A stretch of 64,000 nucleotides of DNA from Streptomyces sp. AP-93 (GCF_022808175.1 NZ_JALGBX010000023.1:62001-126000); one strand, 5' to 3'; positions 8,520 to 16,961 are shown, counted from the stretch's first letter. Made by a program: numbers and translations. The notes: generated by a model from the sequence alone, not told the origin.

Positions 8520-9425
8520 TCAGGACGCCTGCTCCAGAGCGGACCTCACCACCCGCTCGCACAGTTCGTGGGTGAGCAGCGCGTCGCGCGCGCTGAGGGT
8601 CGTGCCCGTGGCGACGGCCTCCAGGAAGGCGTCGACGACCTGCTCGATACCGCGCTGGCGGGCCACCGACACCCAGTCCCCGCGCCGCCGGACCGTGGGC
8701 TGCCCCTTGTGGTCGATGACCTCCGCGAGGTTCACGACCTGACGCTTGGTGTCCTGCCCGGAGACCTCCAGCACCTCCTCCGTGGAACCGGAGAGCCGGT
8801 TCATGATGCCGAGCGCGGTGAAGCCCGTACCGGACAGCTGGAGCACCACCTGGCTCATCAGGCCGTCCCGCACCACGGCCCGTACGTCTACCTGGTCGGC
8901 CTCGGCGGGCAGCAGGAAGCGCAGGGTGTCGACGACGTGGATGAAATCGTCCAGGACGAAGGTGCGTACGTCCTCGGGCAGACCGACCCGGTTCTTCTGC
9001 ATGACGATCAGGTCGCGCGCGTGGTCGGCGCACTGCGCGTAGCCGGGCGCGTGGCGGCGGTTGAAGCCGACGGCGAGCGAGACCCCGCGCTCCTCGGCCA
9101 GTGCGACCAGGCGGCGCGATTCCGCGAGCTCGTAGGCGATCGGCTTGTCGACGTAGGTCGGCACGCCCGCTTCCAGCAGCCGTTCCACGATCTCGGGGTG
9201 GACGGCGGTCGGGGCGTGCACGAAGGCCGCGTCGAGCTTCTGCGCGAGCAGCGAGTCGAGGTCGGTGTGCAGGCGTTCGGCCGGGAGGCGGTGCTGCGCG
9301 CCGACCCGCTCGAGGGTGGCCGGGGTCCGGGTCTGCAGGTGCAGTTCGAGTCCCGGGCGGGTGGTCAGGACGGGCAGGTACGCCTTCTGCGCGATGTCTC
9401 CGAGTCCGATACAGCCGACCTTCAC
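8520..9425 (-). CDS. Gfo/Idh/MocA-family oxidoreductase
   Basis: This 301-residue NAD(P)-dependent dehydrogenase has the N-terminal Rossmann motif GCIGLGDIAQKAYLPVL, the conserved DAAFVHAPTAVHPE strand and the EKP-type signature YVDKPIAYE near residue 92, with the catalytic-region Lys. The C-terminal alpha/beta domain has VGFNRRHAPGY and FIHVVDTLRFLL, the latter with the conserved His/Asp. Substrates in this family are cyclitols, sugars or related polyols and cannot be deduced here. The start is GTG 9425, preceded by GGAGG at good spacing; the open frame upstream lacks a Rossmann start. It faces the DinB gene, so the 80-base gap holds both promoters. Confidence 0.82.
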   Translation of the reverse strand: MKVGCIGLGDIAQKAYLPVLTTRPGLELHLQTRTPATLERVGAQHRLPAERLHTDLDSLLAQKLDAAFVHAPTAVHPEIVERLLEAGVPTYVDKPIAYELAESRRLVALAEERGVSLAVGFNRRHAPGYAQCADHARDLIVMQKNRVGLPEDVRTFVLDDFIHVVDTLRFLLPAEADQVDVRAVVRDGLMSQVVLQLSGTGFTALGIMNRLSGSTEEVLEVSGQDTKRQVVNLAEVIDHKGQPTVRRRGDWVSVARQRGIEQVVDAFLEAVATGTTLSARDALLTHELCERVVRSALEQAS

Positions 9426-9507
9426 CGGGACCTCCAGGTTTGTTCCTTGTGGGAGTACGCAGCCTAATCGGTGGTGGCCACCGCCGTGTTCGACCAGGAT
9501 GGGCCGC

Positions 9508-10032
9508 ATGACGATCAGCGACGGCTCCCACCGCTCCGAACCCTCCACCACGGCCGACGAGCGCGAGATGCTCGACGGCTGGCTCGACTACCACCGCTCC
9601 ACCCTGGCCTGGAAGTGCGAGGGACTGTCCGACGCGCAGCTGCGCACGACCCCGCTGCTGCCGTCCGAACTGAGCCTGCTGGGGCTGGTGCGGCACATGG
9701 CCGAGGTGGAGCGGTACTGGTTCCGGGAGATCATGCTGGACGAGGAGCTGCCCGAGCTGTACAGCACCCGCGAGAACCCGGACGGGGACTTCCACTTCGC
9801 CGACGGCGACACCTGGACCGAGGCCGAGCAGGTGTGGCAGACCGAAATAGAGCTGGCCCGGCAGGCCGCGGCCGGCCACTCCCTGGACCTCGCCTCGAAG
9901 CCCGAGAGCCACCGCCGGGGCGAGGTGTTCAGCCTGCGCTGGGTGTACCACCACATGATCGAGGAGTACGCGCGCCACAACGGCCACGCGGACCTGTTGC
10001 GGGAGCACGTCGACGGCGCCACGGGCGAGTAG
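9508..10032 (+). CDS. DinB/DUF664-family protein
   Basis: This 174-residue four-helix-bundle protein resembles the DUF664 branch of the DinB/YfiT superfamily, many members of which are metal-dependent thiol (mycothiol or bacillithiol) S-transferases in Gram-positive bacteria. The metal-ligand histidines typical of the fold are visible in VRHMAEVERYWF near residue 62 and WVYHHMIEEYARHNGHAD near residue 150. The helix RSTLAWKCEGLSDAQLR is a family hallmark. The start could also be ATG 9499; 9508 is preferred because AGGA lies eight bases before it. The protein is cytosolic, its partner thiol substrate unknown. Confidence 0.8.
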   Translation: MTISDGSHRSEPSTTADEREMLDGWLDYHRSTLAWKCEGLSDAQLRTTPLLPSELSLLGLVRHMAEVERYWFREIMLDEELPELYSTRENPDGDFHFADGDTWTEAEQVWQTEIELARQAAAGHSLDLASKPESHRRGEVFSLRWVYHHMIEEYARHNGHADLLREHVDGATGE

Positions 10033-10104
10033 CCGTCACCCGTGCGGGGTGAATTTCGGCTCCGGGTTTTCCGGGCGGAGTCCTCGCACAGCAGAGTTGT
10101 GTGA

Positions 10105-10695
10105 GTGCATCCAACCCGAACCACGACAAAGCTGCTGCTCGGCGTCGCCTGTGCGGTCTCGGCCGTCTCCGGCTGCGTGAACGTGACCCCGGCCCCCCTG
10201 CATCCGGCGGCCGCCCCCGGCACCTCCGGGGCGCCGCCCCGGCACGAGCCCCGCGGCGGGCCGGGGGCCGCGCCCGTGGTCGTACGGGCACCCGCCCTGG
10301 AGGCGCTGGAGGCCGTGGAGGCGGTGCCGGGACAGCCCGCCGGGCCGGCCCCCTCCACTTCCGGCCGGGCCGCCGTCCCGCGGGCCGGAGTCCCGGCCGC
10401 GCAGGCGCCGGGGAACGGCCGGCGGGCGGCCCGCGGAGCCCCGGCGGCCGCTGCGCAGGTCCCGGACGACATCCCGGAGCCCCGGAAGCCCGGCGGGCAC
10501 CGCGACGGCGCCGACGGGCGGCCGGGCGGGCAGCACCCCGGCCGGCCCGGTTCCGGGGGCGGCGAGGTGCCGCGCGAGCTGGTGCGGGAGCTGCCGGTGC
10601 GGCCGGCCGACGTGTGCGCGCTGGGCCGCCGGCACGGGCGCTGGCACCCGGACAGCCCGGAGGCCCGCATCTGCGCGGGCGTCCAGGGCGGCTGA
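10105..10695 (+). CDS. Proline-rich lipoprotein, function unknown
   Basis: A signal peptide with a lipobox (SAVSGC, Cys24) is followed by about 120 residues that are almost entirely Pro, Ala, Gly and Arg, a likely disordered spacer. The short folded-looking tail (about 150-196) contains two cysteines: VRPADVCALGRRHGRW and PEARICAGVQGG. The product is predicted to be lipid-anchored on the outer face of the membrane, the spacer holding the Cys-containing tail in the wall. Start is GTG 10105. I recognise no family. The gene stands alone, convergent with the minus-strand gene ending at 10774. Confidence 0.65.
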   Translation: MHPTRTTTKLLLGVACAVSAVSGCVNVTPAPLHPAAAPGTSGAPPRHEPRGGPGAAPVVVRAPALEALEAVEAVPGQPAGPAPSTSGRAAVPRAGVPAAQAPGNGRRAARGAPAAAAQVPDDIPEPRKPGGHRDGADGRPGGQHPGRPGSGGGEVPRELVRELPVRPADVCALGRRHGRWHPDSPEARICAGVQGG

Positions 10696-10773
10696 CGGCT
10701 CCACCCTGCCGGACCCCCTGCCGGACCCCGGTCGGGCGCTCCCGGTCTGGCGCTTCCCGGCCCCCCGCTCCCG

Positions 10774-11274
10774 CTACTGGTTCTGCTCCGGGAACGGCCG
10801 GGGCCCCTCCACCGGATCCGCCGCGATCCGGCGCTCCAGCCGGGCGATGGCGGCCCGTACGCCGTTGCCGTACCCGTCGTCGGCCAGGGCCCCCGTGGCG
10901 GCGCGGGCCCGCGCCAGGTGGATCCGGGCCGCCTCGGGGCGCCGTAGCTTCACGTAGTCGGCGGCCAGGCTCAGGTGCAGCGACGGGTAGAAGACCCGGA
11001 CGGCCGCCGGCGGACCGGGCCCGTCGGCGTCGGCGTGCGCGGCGGTCAGGGCGCGCAGGTCCCAGGCCAGCTCCTCGGCGGGGTCGTCCTGCGCGTCGGC
11101 CAGGTAGTGCGCGAGCGTGCAGCGGTGCAGGGAGTCGCCCTCCGTGCCGATCTCGGACCAGATCTCGCCGAGCCGGTTGCGGGCCTCCTCGCGGTCGCCG
11201 GCGTGCAGCAGGATGACCGCTTGGCCGATCCTGGTCATGACGGCGTCCTCGGACGCCTCCTGCTGCTCCGTCAA
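10774..11274 (-). CDS. TPR-like helical hypothetical protein
   Basis: This 166-residue, entirely helical protein shows tetratricopeptide-type spacing: RIGQAVILLHAGDREEARNR, a second hairpin around TLAHYLADAQDDPAEE and a third around PSLHLSLAADYVKLRRPEAA. Such proteins are protein-binding scaffolds; no catalytic residues are evident. The start is TTG 11274, strongly supported by CCGGAGG six bases upstream; a shorter ATG start at 11238 lacks one. A long inverted repeat sits immediately before the ribosome site, suggesting control at the leader or promoter. Confidence 0.65.
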   Translation of the reverse strand: MTEQQEASEDAVMTRIGQAVILLHAGDREEARNRLGEIWSEIGTEGDSLHRCTLAHYLADAQDDPAEELAWDLRALTAAHADADGPGPPAAVRVFYPSLHLSLAADYVKLRRPEAARIHLARARAATGALADDGYGNGVRAAIARLERRIAADPVEGPRPFPEQNQ

Positions 11275-11286
11275 CGCGGCCTCCGG

Positions 11287-11324
11287 CTTGATCCCGTCAG
11301 ACCTGCTCCGGTCTGATCATCAAG
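11287..11324 (-). promoter_or_regulatory. Inverted repeat upstream of the TPR-like gene
   Basis: CTTGAT (11287-11292) and TCAGACC (11297-11303) are matched by GGTCTGA (11310-11316) and ATCAAG (11319-11324), giving a two-part dyad centred near 11306. It ends a few bases before the GGAGG of the TTG start. It could be an operator or a leader hairpin that masks the ribosome site. Confidence 0.5.
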
Positions 11325-11370
11325 ACGCTAGCCGGAGGCACCGGCAATGCCGCCTAGGCGCGGTCGGGCA

Positions 11371-12048
11371 TCAGCCCAGGTCCGGGATCCGCCAGTCGAT
11401 CGGCGCATGGCCCTGGGCGGCGACGGCCTCGTTGATCTGGGTGAAGGGCCGGGAGCCGAAGAACTTCTTGGCCGACAGCGGGGAGGGGTGGGCACCCTTG
11501 ACGACCGCGTGCCGCTCCTCGTCGATCAGCGGGAGCTTCTTCTGCGCGTACGCCCCCCAGAGGACGAAGACGGCCGGGTCGGGGCGCGCGGCCACCGCGC
11601 GGATCACCGCGTCGGTGAACTTCTCCCAGCCCTTGCCCTTGTGCGAGTTGGGCTCGGCCTCGCGGACGGTGAGCACCGCGTTGAGCAGCAGCACGCCCTG
11701 CTCGGCCCACGGCATCAGGTAGCCGTTGTCCGGGATGGGGGTGCCCAGCTCGGCATGCATCTCCTTGTAGATGTTGCGCAGCGAGGGCGGGGTCTTCACG
11801 CCGGGCTGCACGGAGAAGCACAGTCCGTGGCCCTGGCCCGCGCCGTGGTACGGGTCCTGGCCGAGGACCAGTACCTTCACCTGGTCGAAGGCAGTGGCCT
11901 CCAGGGCCGCGAAGACCTGCTCGCGGGGCGGGTAGACCGGCCCGTTCGCCCGCTCCTTCTCGACGAACTCGGTGAGTTCTTTGAAGTAGGGCTGGTCCAG
12001 CTCTCCGCCGAGGACGGGGAGCCAGGACTCGGGCAGCATCTGGGTCAC
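11371..12048 (-). CDS. ung: Uracil-DNA glycosylase (family 1)
   Basis: Ung excises uracil from DNA at the start of base excision repair. The 225-residue protein has the water-activating motif LVLGQDPYHGAGQGHGLCFS near residue 63 with the catalytic Asp, the NAVLTV strand with the uracil-binding Asn, and the DNA-intercalation motif GAHPSPLSAKKFFGS near residue 190 with the second catalytic His. The size is normal. Start is ATG or equivalent at 12048, just after a region with CGTCTGCA-type short repeats (12085-12110). Streptomycetes often have two ung genes, so this may be one of a pair. Confidence 0.95.
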   Translation of the reverse strand: MTQMLPESWLPVLGGELDQPYFKELTEFVEKERANGPVYPPREQVFAALEATAFDQVKVLVLGQDPYHGAGQGHGLCFSVQPGVKTPPSLRNIYKEMHAELGTPIPDNGYLMPWAEQGVLLLNAVLTVREAEPNSHKGKGWEKFTDAVIRAVAARPDPAVFVLWGAYAQKKLPLIDEERHAVVKGAHPSPLSAKKFFGSRPFTQINEAVAAQGHAPIDWRIPDLG

Positions 12049-12184
12049 GGCGACAACCTCCGGTACACATTGTTCGAGACTTCACGTCTGCGCGTCTGCA
12101 CGTCTGCACGCATGCGCGCTCGCGCAACTGTTTCGCGCGACTGGTCCAGAACTTACCGGTGGCCACTGACAACGCGGCGCCCGC

Positions 12185-12222
12185 CCGCCCCGCCCGGTGG
12201 GCGGTGCGGACGGGCGGGGCGG
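12185..12222 (-). terminator. Terminator of the solute-binding protein gene
   Basis: CCGCCCCGCCCG (12185-12196) and CGGGCGGGGCGG (12211-12222) form a perfect 12-bp stem 12 bases beyond the stop of the lipoprotein gene at 12235. Confidence 0.75.
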
Positions 12223-12234
12223 TGTACGGGCCTG

Positions 12235-13824
12235 CTACCAGCTGGTCTTGCGGTACAGCTCCCACACCTGCATGACGGTCTGCGGGTCGAGCGCCCGCTC
12301 GGCGCCGGCGATGTCGTCGCGGGCGGCGACGTACAGCTTGCCCTGCCACAGGGGCAGCAGCCGGACGTCGTCGGCGAAGATCTTCTGGGCCTTCTCGAAC
12401 TCGTGGATGCCGGCCGACCGGTCGCTCTCGCGGCGGGACTTGGGCAGGATCACGTTCAGGATCTCGGCGGACTCGTACGGGGTGCCGACCGCGTTCTCCT
12501 TGCCGACGAACGGCGCGATGAAGTTGTCCGGGTCCGGGAAGTCGGGGAACCAGCCGCGGCCGAAGACCGGGTACTCGCCCTTCTTGTAGCCCTCCTGGAA
12601 CGCCTTCCAGGGCTGCCCGCGCAGGGTGATCTTGAAGAGCCCGCTCTCGTCGAGCTGGCGCTTGAGCTCGGTGAACTCGTCCGCGGTGGAGGCGCCGTAG
12701 CGGTCGGTGGTGTACCAGAAGGTCAGGTTCACCGGCGTGGGGATCCCGGCGTCCTTGAGGGCCTTCTTGGCCTTGGCCACGTCCGGCTGGCCGTAGGAGT
12801 CGTAGAACGGCGTCTTGTGGCCGACGACGCCCTTGGGGACCATCGAGTAGAGCGGCTCGGCGGTGCCCTGGTAGACCTTCGAGACGAGCGCCCCGCGGTC
12901 GACGATCTGCGCGATCGCCTGGCGCACCTCGACCTTCGCGACCTGCGGGTCCGCGGGGTTGAAGATCAGGTAGCGGATCTCCGCGCCGACGTTCTCGACG
13001 ACCTGGACGCCCGCGTCGTGCGAGGCGGGGGCCTGGAGGTCCTTGACCTCGTCGGCGGAGAGGCCGCGGTAGGTCGCGTCGATCTCCTTGCCCTTGAGGG
13101 CCGAGATCATCTTCTTGGAGTCCGCGAAGTAACGGATGGTGACCCCGCCGTTGCGGCGGTTGGCGAAGCCGTTGTACTTGTCGTTGCGGTTGAGGACCGC
13201 CTCGCTGCTCTCCTTGTACGACTCCAGGGTGTACGGGCCGGAGCCGGTGACCTCGTCGCCCTCGCGCAGCTTGTCGGCCGGGTACTGCTTCGGCGAGACC
13301 AGCGAGGCGGCCGGGGAGCCGAGCACGAAGGGGAAGGTGGCGTCCGGGGTGTTCAGGTGGAAGACCACCGTCTGCGCGTCCGGCGTCTCGATCTTGTCGA
13401 GGCTGCCGAAGAGGGCCTTGGGGCCGGACGGGGCGTTGATGGTCTTGATCCGGTCCAGGGAGTGCTTGACGGCCTTGGCGTCCAGCGGCTCGCCGTCGGA
13501 GAACTTCAGGCCCTTGCGCACGGTGCAGCGGTACGACTCGTTCCCGGAGTCGGTGAACTCGCAGCTCTGTGCGGCGTCCGGCTGGGGCTTGGTGGCACCG
13601 GTGGGGAACGCCAGCAGGGTCTGGTAGACGTTCCGGTAGAGCTCCCAGGAGCCGTCCCAGGCCGCGGCTGGATCGAGGGTCGTGGGGGCGCTCGTCGTTC
13701 CGACGACAATCCGCTGTTCTCCATTGCCGCCGTCGTCCGAAAACAGGCCGCATCCGGAGAGCAGGGATATGGACGCAAGGGCCGCAGTGATCTGCAGGCA
13801 TCTGGTCCGGTTGAACACGTGCAC
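12235..13824 (-). CDS. Peptide/oligopeptide-type ABC transporter solute-binding lipoprotein
   Basis: This 529-residue family 5 solute-binding protein (DppA/OppA type) has a lipoprotein signal with lipobox SISLLSGC (Cys25). The mature protein begins with the typical strand IVVGTTSAPTTLDPA and continues with YRNVYQTLLAF, YRCTVRKGLKFSDGEP, GSGPYTLESY, VRQAIAQIVDRGAL and the late GRGWFPDFPDPDNFI segment that lines the ligand pocket. It would capture peptides or similar ligands outside the membrane. No permease or ATPase gene is adjacent, so it is an orphan that must use a transporter encoded elsewhere. Start is the ATG/GTG at 13824, close after the previous operon's terminator. Confidence 0.9.
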   Translation of the reverse strand: MHVFNRTRCLQITAALASISLLSGCGLFSDDGGNGEQRIVVGTTSAPTTLDPAAAWDGSWELYRNVYQTLLAFPTGATKPQPDAAQSCEFTDSGNESYRCTVRKGLKFSDGEPLDAKAVKHSLDRIKTINAPSGPKALFGSLDKIETPDAQTVVFHLNTPDATFPFVLGSPAASLVSPKQYPADKLREGDEVTGSGPYTLESYKESSEAVLNRNDKYNGFANRRNGGVTIRYFADSKKMISALKGKEIDATYRGLSADEVKDLQAPASHDAGVQVVENVGAEIRYLIFNPADPQVAKVEVRQAIAQIVDRGALVSKVYQGTAEPLYSMVPKGVVGHKTPFYDSYGQPDVAKAKKALKDAGIPTPVNLTFWYTTDRYGASTADEFTELKRQLDESGLFKITLRGQPWKAFQEGYKKGEYPVFGRGWFPDFPDPDNFIAPFVGKENAVGTPYESAEILNVILPKSRRESDRSAGIHEFEKAQKIFADDVRLLPLWQGKLYVAARDDIAGAERALDPQTVMQVWELYRKTSW

Positions 13825-13901
13825 GCTCCTCGATCAGCCAGGGGTGCGGCAGACCCTACCGCAGAGCATCACGAAACCAATGGGTAGGTTTCGTGCGGCA
13901 C

Positions 13902-13974
13902 TTGACCGATTACGTGCCCATTCGGTACGCATTTGCCTCCTCTTCGGAGGCAAATGCGTCCGATTATCGGTCAA
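13902..13974 (-). terminator. Nested hairpin terminating the SDR operon
   Basis: The inner stem is perfect: ACGCATTTGCCTCC (13927-13940) and its complement (13946-13959) around a 5-base loop. An outer pair TTGACCGAT (13902-13910) and ATCGGTCAA (13966-13974) brackets it and overlaps the stop codon of the downstream SDR gene. It insulates the SDR operon from the binding-protein gene on the same strand. Confidence 0.8.
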
Positions 13975-14732
13975 TGCACCCCGGCATTGAGGAACATTCC
14001 TCCGTCGACGACGAGAGTTTGTCCCGTGATCCATTCCGCTTGTGCAGATGTAAGAAACGCGGCGGCCCCTCCGATGTCCTCCGGGACCCCGAGCCGGCCC
14101 AGCGGGTAGGCCGCCGCCGCCTCCTGCTCCCGGCCCTCGTAGAGCGCCTGCGCGAACCTGGTCTTCACCACCGCGGGCGCGATCGCGTTGACCCGGACCC
14201 CCGGCGCCATCTCGTGGGCGAGCTGGAGCGTCAGGTTGACCATGGCCGCCTTGCTCATGCCGTACGCCCCGATGAAGGGCGAGGCGGAGACACCGGCGAT
14301 CGAGGCGATGTTGACGATCGCCCCGCCGTTCTCCTTCTGCCAGGCGTGCCAGGTCCGCTGGGCGAAGCCGAGCGCCGAGATCACGTTGGTCTCGAAGACC
14401 TTGCGGGCGACCCCGAGGTCCAGGTCCGCGATCGGCCCGAAGACCGGATTGGTCCCCGCGTTGTTGATCAGGAAGTCGACGCGGCCGAAGGCCTCCATCG
14501 TGCGTTCCACGGCGACGGCCTGGTGGGCCTCGTCGTGCGCCTTGCCCGCGACCGCGATCACCCGGTCCGCGCCGAGCTGCTCGACGGCCTCCTTGAGGGC
14601 CTCCTCGTTCCGGCCGGTGATGCAGAGCCGGTCGCCGCGCGCCACCAGAGCCTCGGCGATGCCGTAGCCGATGCCCCGGCTCGCCCCGGTGATCAGCGCG
14701 ACCTTGCCGCTGTCCGTTCCGTCGTACGTCAT
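13971..14732 (-). CDS. Short-chain dehydrogenase/reductase
   Basis: This 253-residue classical SDR has the cofactor motif TGASRGIGYGIAEAL (from residue 13), NNAG in FLINNAGTNPVFG, the catalytic Ser in NIASIAGVSA, the active-site YGMSK (Tyr and Lys) and the C-terminal TGQTLVVDGG. The pattern is that of FabG-like 3-oxoacyl reductases or related alcohol dehydrogenases; an Arg after the glycine motif suggests NADPH. It starts 20 bases after the stop of the upstream SDR, so the two are one operon and may act in sequence on the same acyl or alcohol substrate. ATG 14732 is preferred; GTG codons just upstream are possible. Confidence 0.88.
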   Translation of the reverse strand: MTYDGTDSGKVALITGASRGIGYGIAEALVARGDRLCITGRNEEALKEAVEQLGADRVIAVAGKAHDEAHQAVAVERTMEAFGRVDFLINNAGTNPVFGPIADLDLGVARKVFETNVISALGFAQRTWHAWQKENGGAIVNIASIAGVSASPFIGAYGMSKAAMVNLTLQLAHEMAPGVRVNAIAPAVVKTRFAQALYEGREQEAAAAYPLGRLGVPEDIGGAAAFLTSAQAEWITGQTLVVDGGMFLNAGVH

Positions 14733-14752
14733 GACGTGCACCCTGCCTTCTC

Positions 14753-15514
14753 TCAGCTGAGCGGGCCGCCGGCCACGTACATGACCTGGCCGGAGACGAA
14801 GCCGGCGGCCTCGCCGGTGAAGAAGGCGATCGCGTTGGCCACGTCGTCCGGGCGCCCGACGCGCTGCACCGGGATCTGGGTGGCGGCCGCGGCCTGGAAG
14901 TCCTCGAAGTCCATGCCGACCCGGGCGGCCGTGTGCGCGGTCATCTCGGTGACGATGAAACCGGGGGCGACGGCGTTCGCGGTGATGCCGAACTTGCCGA
15001 GCTCGATGGCCAGGGTCTTGGTGAAGCCCTGCAGGCCGGCCTTGGCCGCCGAGTAGTTGGCCTGGCCGCGGTTGCCGAGCGCGGAGCTGCTGGAGAGGCT
15101 CACGATCCGGCCGAACTTGGCTGCCACCATGTGCTTCTGACACGCCTTCGACATCAGGAACGCACCGCGCAGGTGCACGTTCATGACGGTGTCCCAGTCG
15201 GTGTCGCTCATCTTGAAGAGCAGGTTGTCCCGCAGCACACCCGCATTGTTGACCAGGATGGTCGGGGCGCCGAGCAGGCTCACCACCCGCTCGACGGCCG
15301 CCTCCACCTGCGCGCTGTCGGAGACGTCGCAGCCGATCGCGACGGCCGTGCCGCCGGCCGCCGTGATGGTCTCCACGGTGTCCTTGCAGGCCGCCTCGTC
15401 CAGGTCGAGGACGGCGACCGCCCGTCCTTCGGCGGCCAGGCGTACGGCGGTGGCCGCGCCGATGCCCCGGGCCGCCCCGGTCACGATCGCGACGCGCTGC
15501 TCGGTGGTGGACAT
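14753..15514 (-). CDS. FabG-like 3-oxoacyl reductase (SDR family)
   Basis: This 253-residue SDR has TGAARGIGAATAVRLA at the N-terminus, CDVSDSAQVEAAV, NNAGVLRDNLLFKM, the catalytic SLSSSSALGNRGQANYSAAK (Ser, Tyr, Lys) and ends in a VSGQVMYVAGGP strand. The NAGVLRD segment is frequent in FabG and acetoacetyl-CoA reductase relatives. ATG 15514 has GGAG close upstream and gives the standard N-terminus; the open frame extending further upstream lacks one. It heads a two-gene operon with the second SDR. The 30 bases before it include a short dyad around TAGCTTCAGCTGA, which could bind a regulator. Confidence 0.88.
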   Translation of the reverse strand: MSTTEQRVAIVTGAARGIGAATAVRLAAEGRAVAVLDLDEAACKDTVETITAAGGTAVAIGCDVSDSAQVEAAVERVVSLLGAPTILVNNAGVLRDNLLFKMSDTDWDTVMNVHLRGAFLMSKACQKHMVAAKFGRIVSLSSSSALGNRGQANYSAAKAGLQGFTKTLAIELGKFGITANAVAPGFIVTEMTAHTAARVGMDFEDFQAAAATQIPVQRVGRPDDVANAIAFFTGEAAGFVSGQVMYVAGGPLS

Positions 15515-15656
15515 GCTGGATCTCCTCGCCCTCGGAAAGCGGCCCCTCAGGGGTGAGCAACCGCTTAGTAGCTTCAGCTGAGGAGACGCTAGGAGCCCTG
15601 GCACTCCGTGTCAACGGGCGGCCCTCCCAGCCTTCTCGGAGGCGGACGGCACCAGC

Positions 15657-15712
15657 CGAATCCAGCCCCGCCCGGCGTTTGAGGCGCCGGGGTCCGGGGG
15701 CAGAGCCCCCGG
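15657..15712. repeat. Second copy of the intergenic repeat, with terminator hairpin
   Basis: The phrase shared with 80-96 is followed by a tight hairpin, CCGGGGGC (15694-15701) and GCCCCCGG (15705-15712), 29 bases beyond the stop of the DUF3037 gene. It probably ends that minus-strand operon and marks the boundary with the SDR operon. Confidence 0.6.
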
Positions 15713-15741
15713 CAACGGCGCCGCGCCCGAACCCGCCCGGA

Positions 15742-16125
15742 CTACCGAACCAGCAGGTCCAGCAGCCGCTCCACCTCCGCGGCGGGATCGGCCGTCAGGC
15801 CGATGTGCACCGGGCCGGGCTGCACGACCGTGCTCCGTGGTGCGATCAGCCACCGGAACCGCCGCCCCGGGTCGTCACCCGCCGCCTGGCCCGCCGACTC
15901 TCCGCCGGCGCACACGCCCTCGACCCCGCGCAGGGCGGCCCGTACCCCGGCCACGTCGGCCTCCGGGTCCAGGGCGAGCAGCTTGGCCTCGTCGAGGTGG
16001 GTGCGCGCGGCGACGTAGGAATGCGCCCGGCAGTAGACGATCACGCCGGCGTTGAAACATTCGCCGCGCTCCATCCGGGGCACCACCCGCACCAGCGCGT
16101 ACTCGAACACGTCCCGCTTGGTCAC
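15742..16125 (-). CDS. DUF3037 domain protein
   Basis: This 127-residue small soluble protein begins with the DUF3037 signature: FEYALVRVVPRMERGECFNA followed by GVIVYCRA. The start is GTG 16125, whose bases overlap the stop of the HipA-like kinase gene (GTGA), so translation is coupled to the kinase. HipA-like kinase plus DUF3037 is a recurrent actinomycete gene pair, suggesting that the two act together, perhaps as enzyme and substrate or partner. The biochemical role is not known. Confidence 0.82.
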   Translation of the reverse strand: MTKRDVFEYALVRVVPRMERGECFNAGVIVYCRAHSYVAARTHLDEAKLLALDPEADVAGVRAALRGVEGVCAGGESAGQAAGDDPGRRFRWLIAPRSTVVQPGPVHIGLTADPAAEVERLLDLLVR

Positions 16126-16961
16126 TCGCTGTCGCTCTTCATCTTCCGGGGACGGGGGTCGAGGCGGTCGGCGAGCCAGCCGGGCGGACCCGACCGGACC
16201 TTCGCCTCGGCCTCCATCGTGATCCTCTCGTGGATCGTGGCGGCGCGCGGCAGCAGGGCCTCCACATAGGCGCGGCGCAGCGCGTCGGTGGAGTCGAAGC
16301 CCGGCTCGTCGACCAGCCACTCGTCGGGCACGTCGGCCGCGACCTCGGTGAGCAGTTCCTCGGTGACCAGCGGCGCGAGCGCGGCCGCCGCCTCGGCGAT
16401 GTCCGGGCCGACGGGGGCCAGTACGTGGTCGGAGGCGTTGTACGGCTTGGCGGCGGCGCTCTCGGCGGTGGGCCAGTTGTGGTGCCAGATCATGGTGGCG
16501 CCGTGGTCGATGAGCCAGAGGTCCCCGTGCCAGACGAGCATGTTGGGATTGCGCCAGGACCGGTCGACGTTGTTGATCAGGGCGTCGAACCAGACCACGC
16601 GCCCCGCCTCCACCGGGTCCACCTGGTAGGCGAGCGGGTCGAAGCCGATCGAGCCGGGGAGGTAGTCCATCCCGAGGTTCAGCCCGCCGCTCGCCTTGAG
16701 CAGCTCCTGGACCTCCTGGTCGGGCTCGCCGAGCCCGATGACCGGGTCGAGCTGCATCTGCACCAGCCGGGGAACGCGCAGCCCCAGCCGCTGGGCCAGC
16801 CGGCCACAGATGACCTCGGCAACCAGGGTCTTGCGCCCCTGGCCGGCTCCGGTGAACTTCATGACGTATATACCGAGGTCGTCGGCCTCGGTGATACCGG
16901 GAAGCGAGCCACCCTCGCGCAGAGGCGTGACATAGCGGGTCGCGGTGACTTCTGTCAACAT
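16122..16961 (-). CDS. HipA-family kinase
   Basis: This 279-residue protein resembles the catalytic half of HipA-type Ser/Thr kinases. The nucleotide-contact region is GIYVMKFTGAGQGRKTLVAE (from residue 30), the catalytic loop reads NNVDRSWRNPNML with Asp and Asn, and LIDHG fills the DFG-like position. Unlike E. coli HipA there is no HipB partner; a DUF3037 gene overlaps its stop instead. Its first 34 codons and upstream region lie in the direct repeat at 16860-17623, copied at 32397-33169. The present 5' end and promoter may therefore have been supplied by the integrated element. Confidence 0.8.
   Translation of the reverse strand: MLTEVTATRYVTPLREGGSLPGITEADDLGIYVMKFTGAGQGRKTLVAEVICGRLAQRLGLRVPRLVQMQLDPVIGLGEPDQEVQELLKASGGLNLGMDYLPGSIGFDPLAYQVDPVEAGRVVWFDALINNVDRSWRNPNMLVWHGDLWLIDHGATMIWHHNWPTAESAAAKPYNASDHVLAPVGPDIAEAAAALAPLVTEELLTEVAADVPDEWLVDEPGFDSTDALRRAYVEALLPRAATIHERITMEAEAKVRSGPPGWLADRLDPRPRKMKSDSE

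Noticed and set aside
12085..12115. Short CGTCTGCA-like direct repeats upstream of ung as a damage-response operator
   Set aside because: The units are short, irregular and not symmetrical, and do not resemble a LexA box.
11347..13887. An 846-codon open frame on the plus strand
   Set aside because: It is antisense to ung and the solute-binding protein gene, whose motifs are unmistakable. Its translation is Arg/Leu/Val/Gly-rich without any domain, the usual artefact of high-GC DNA.
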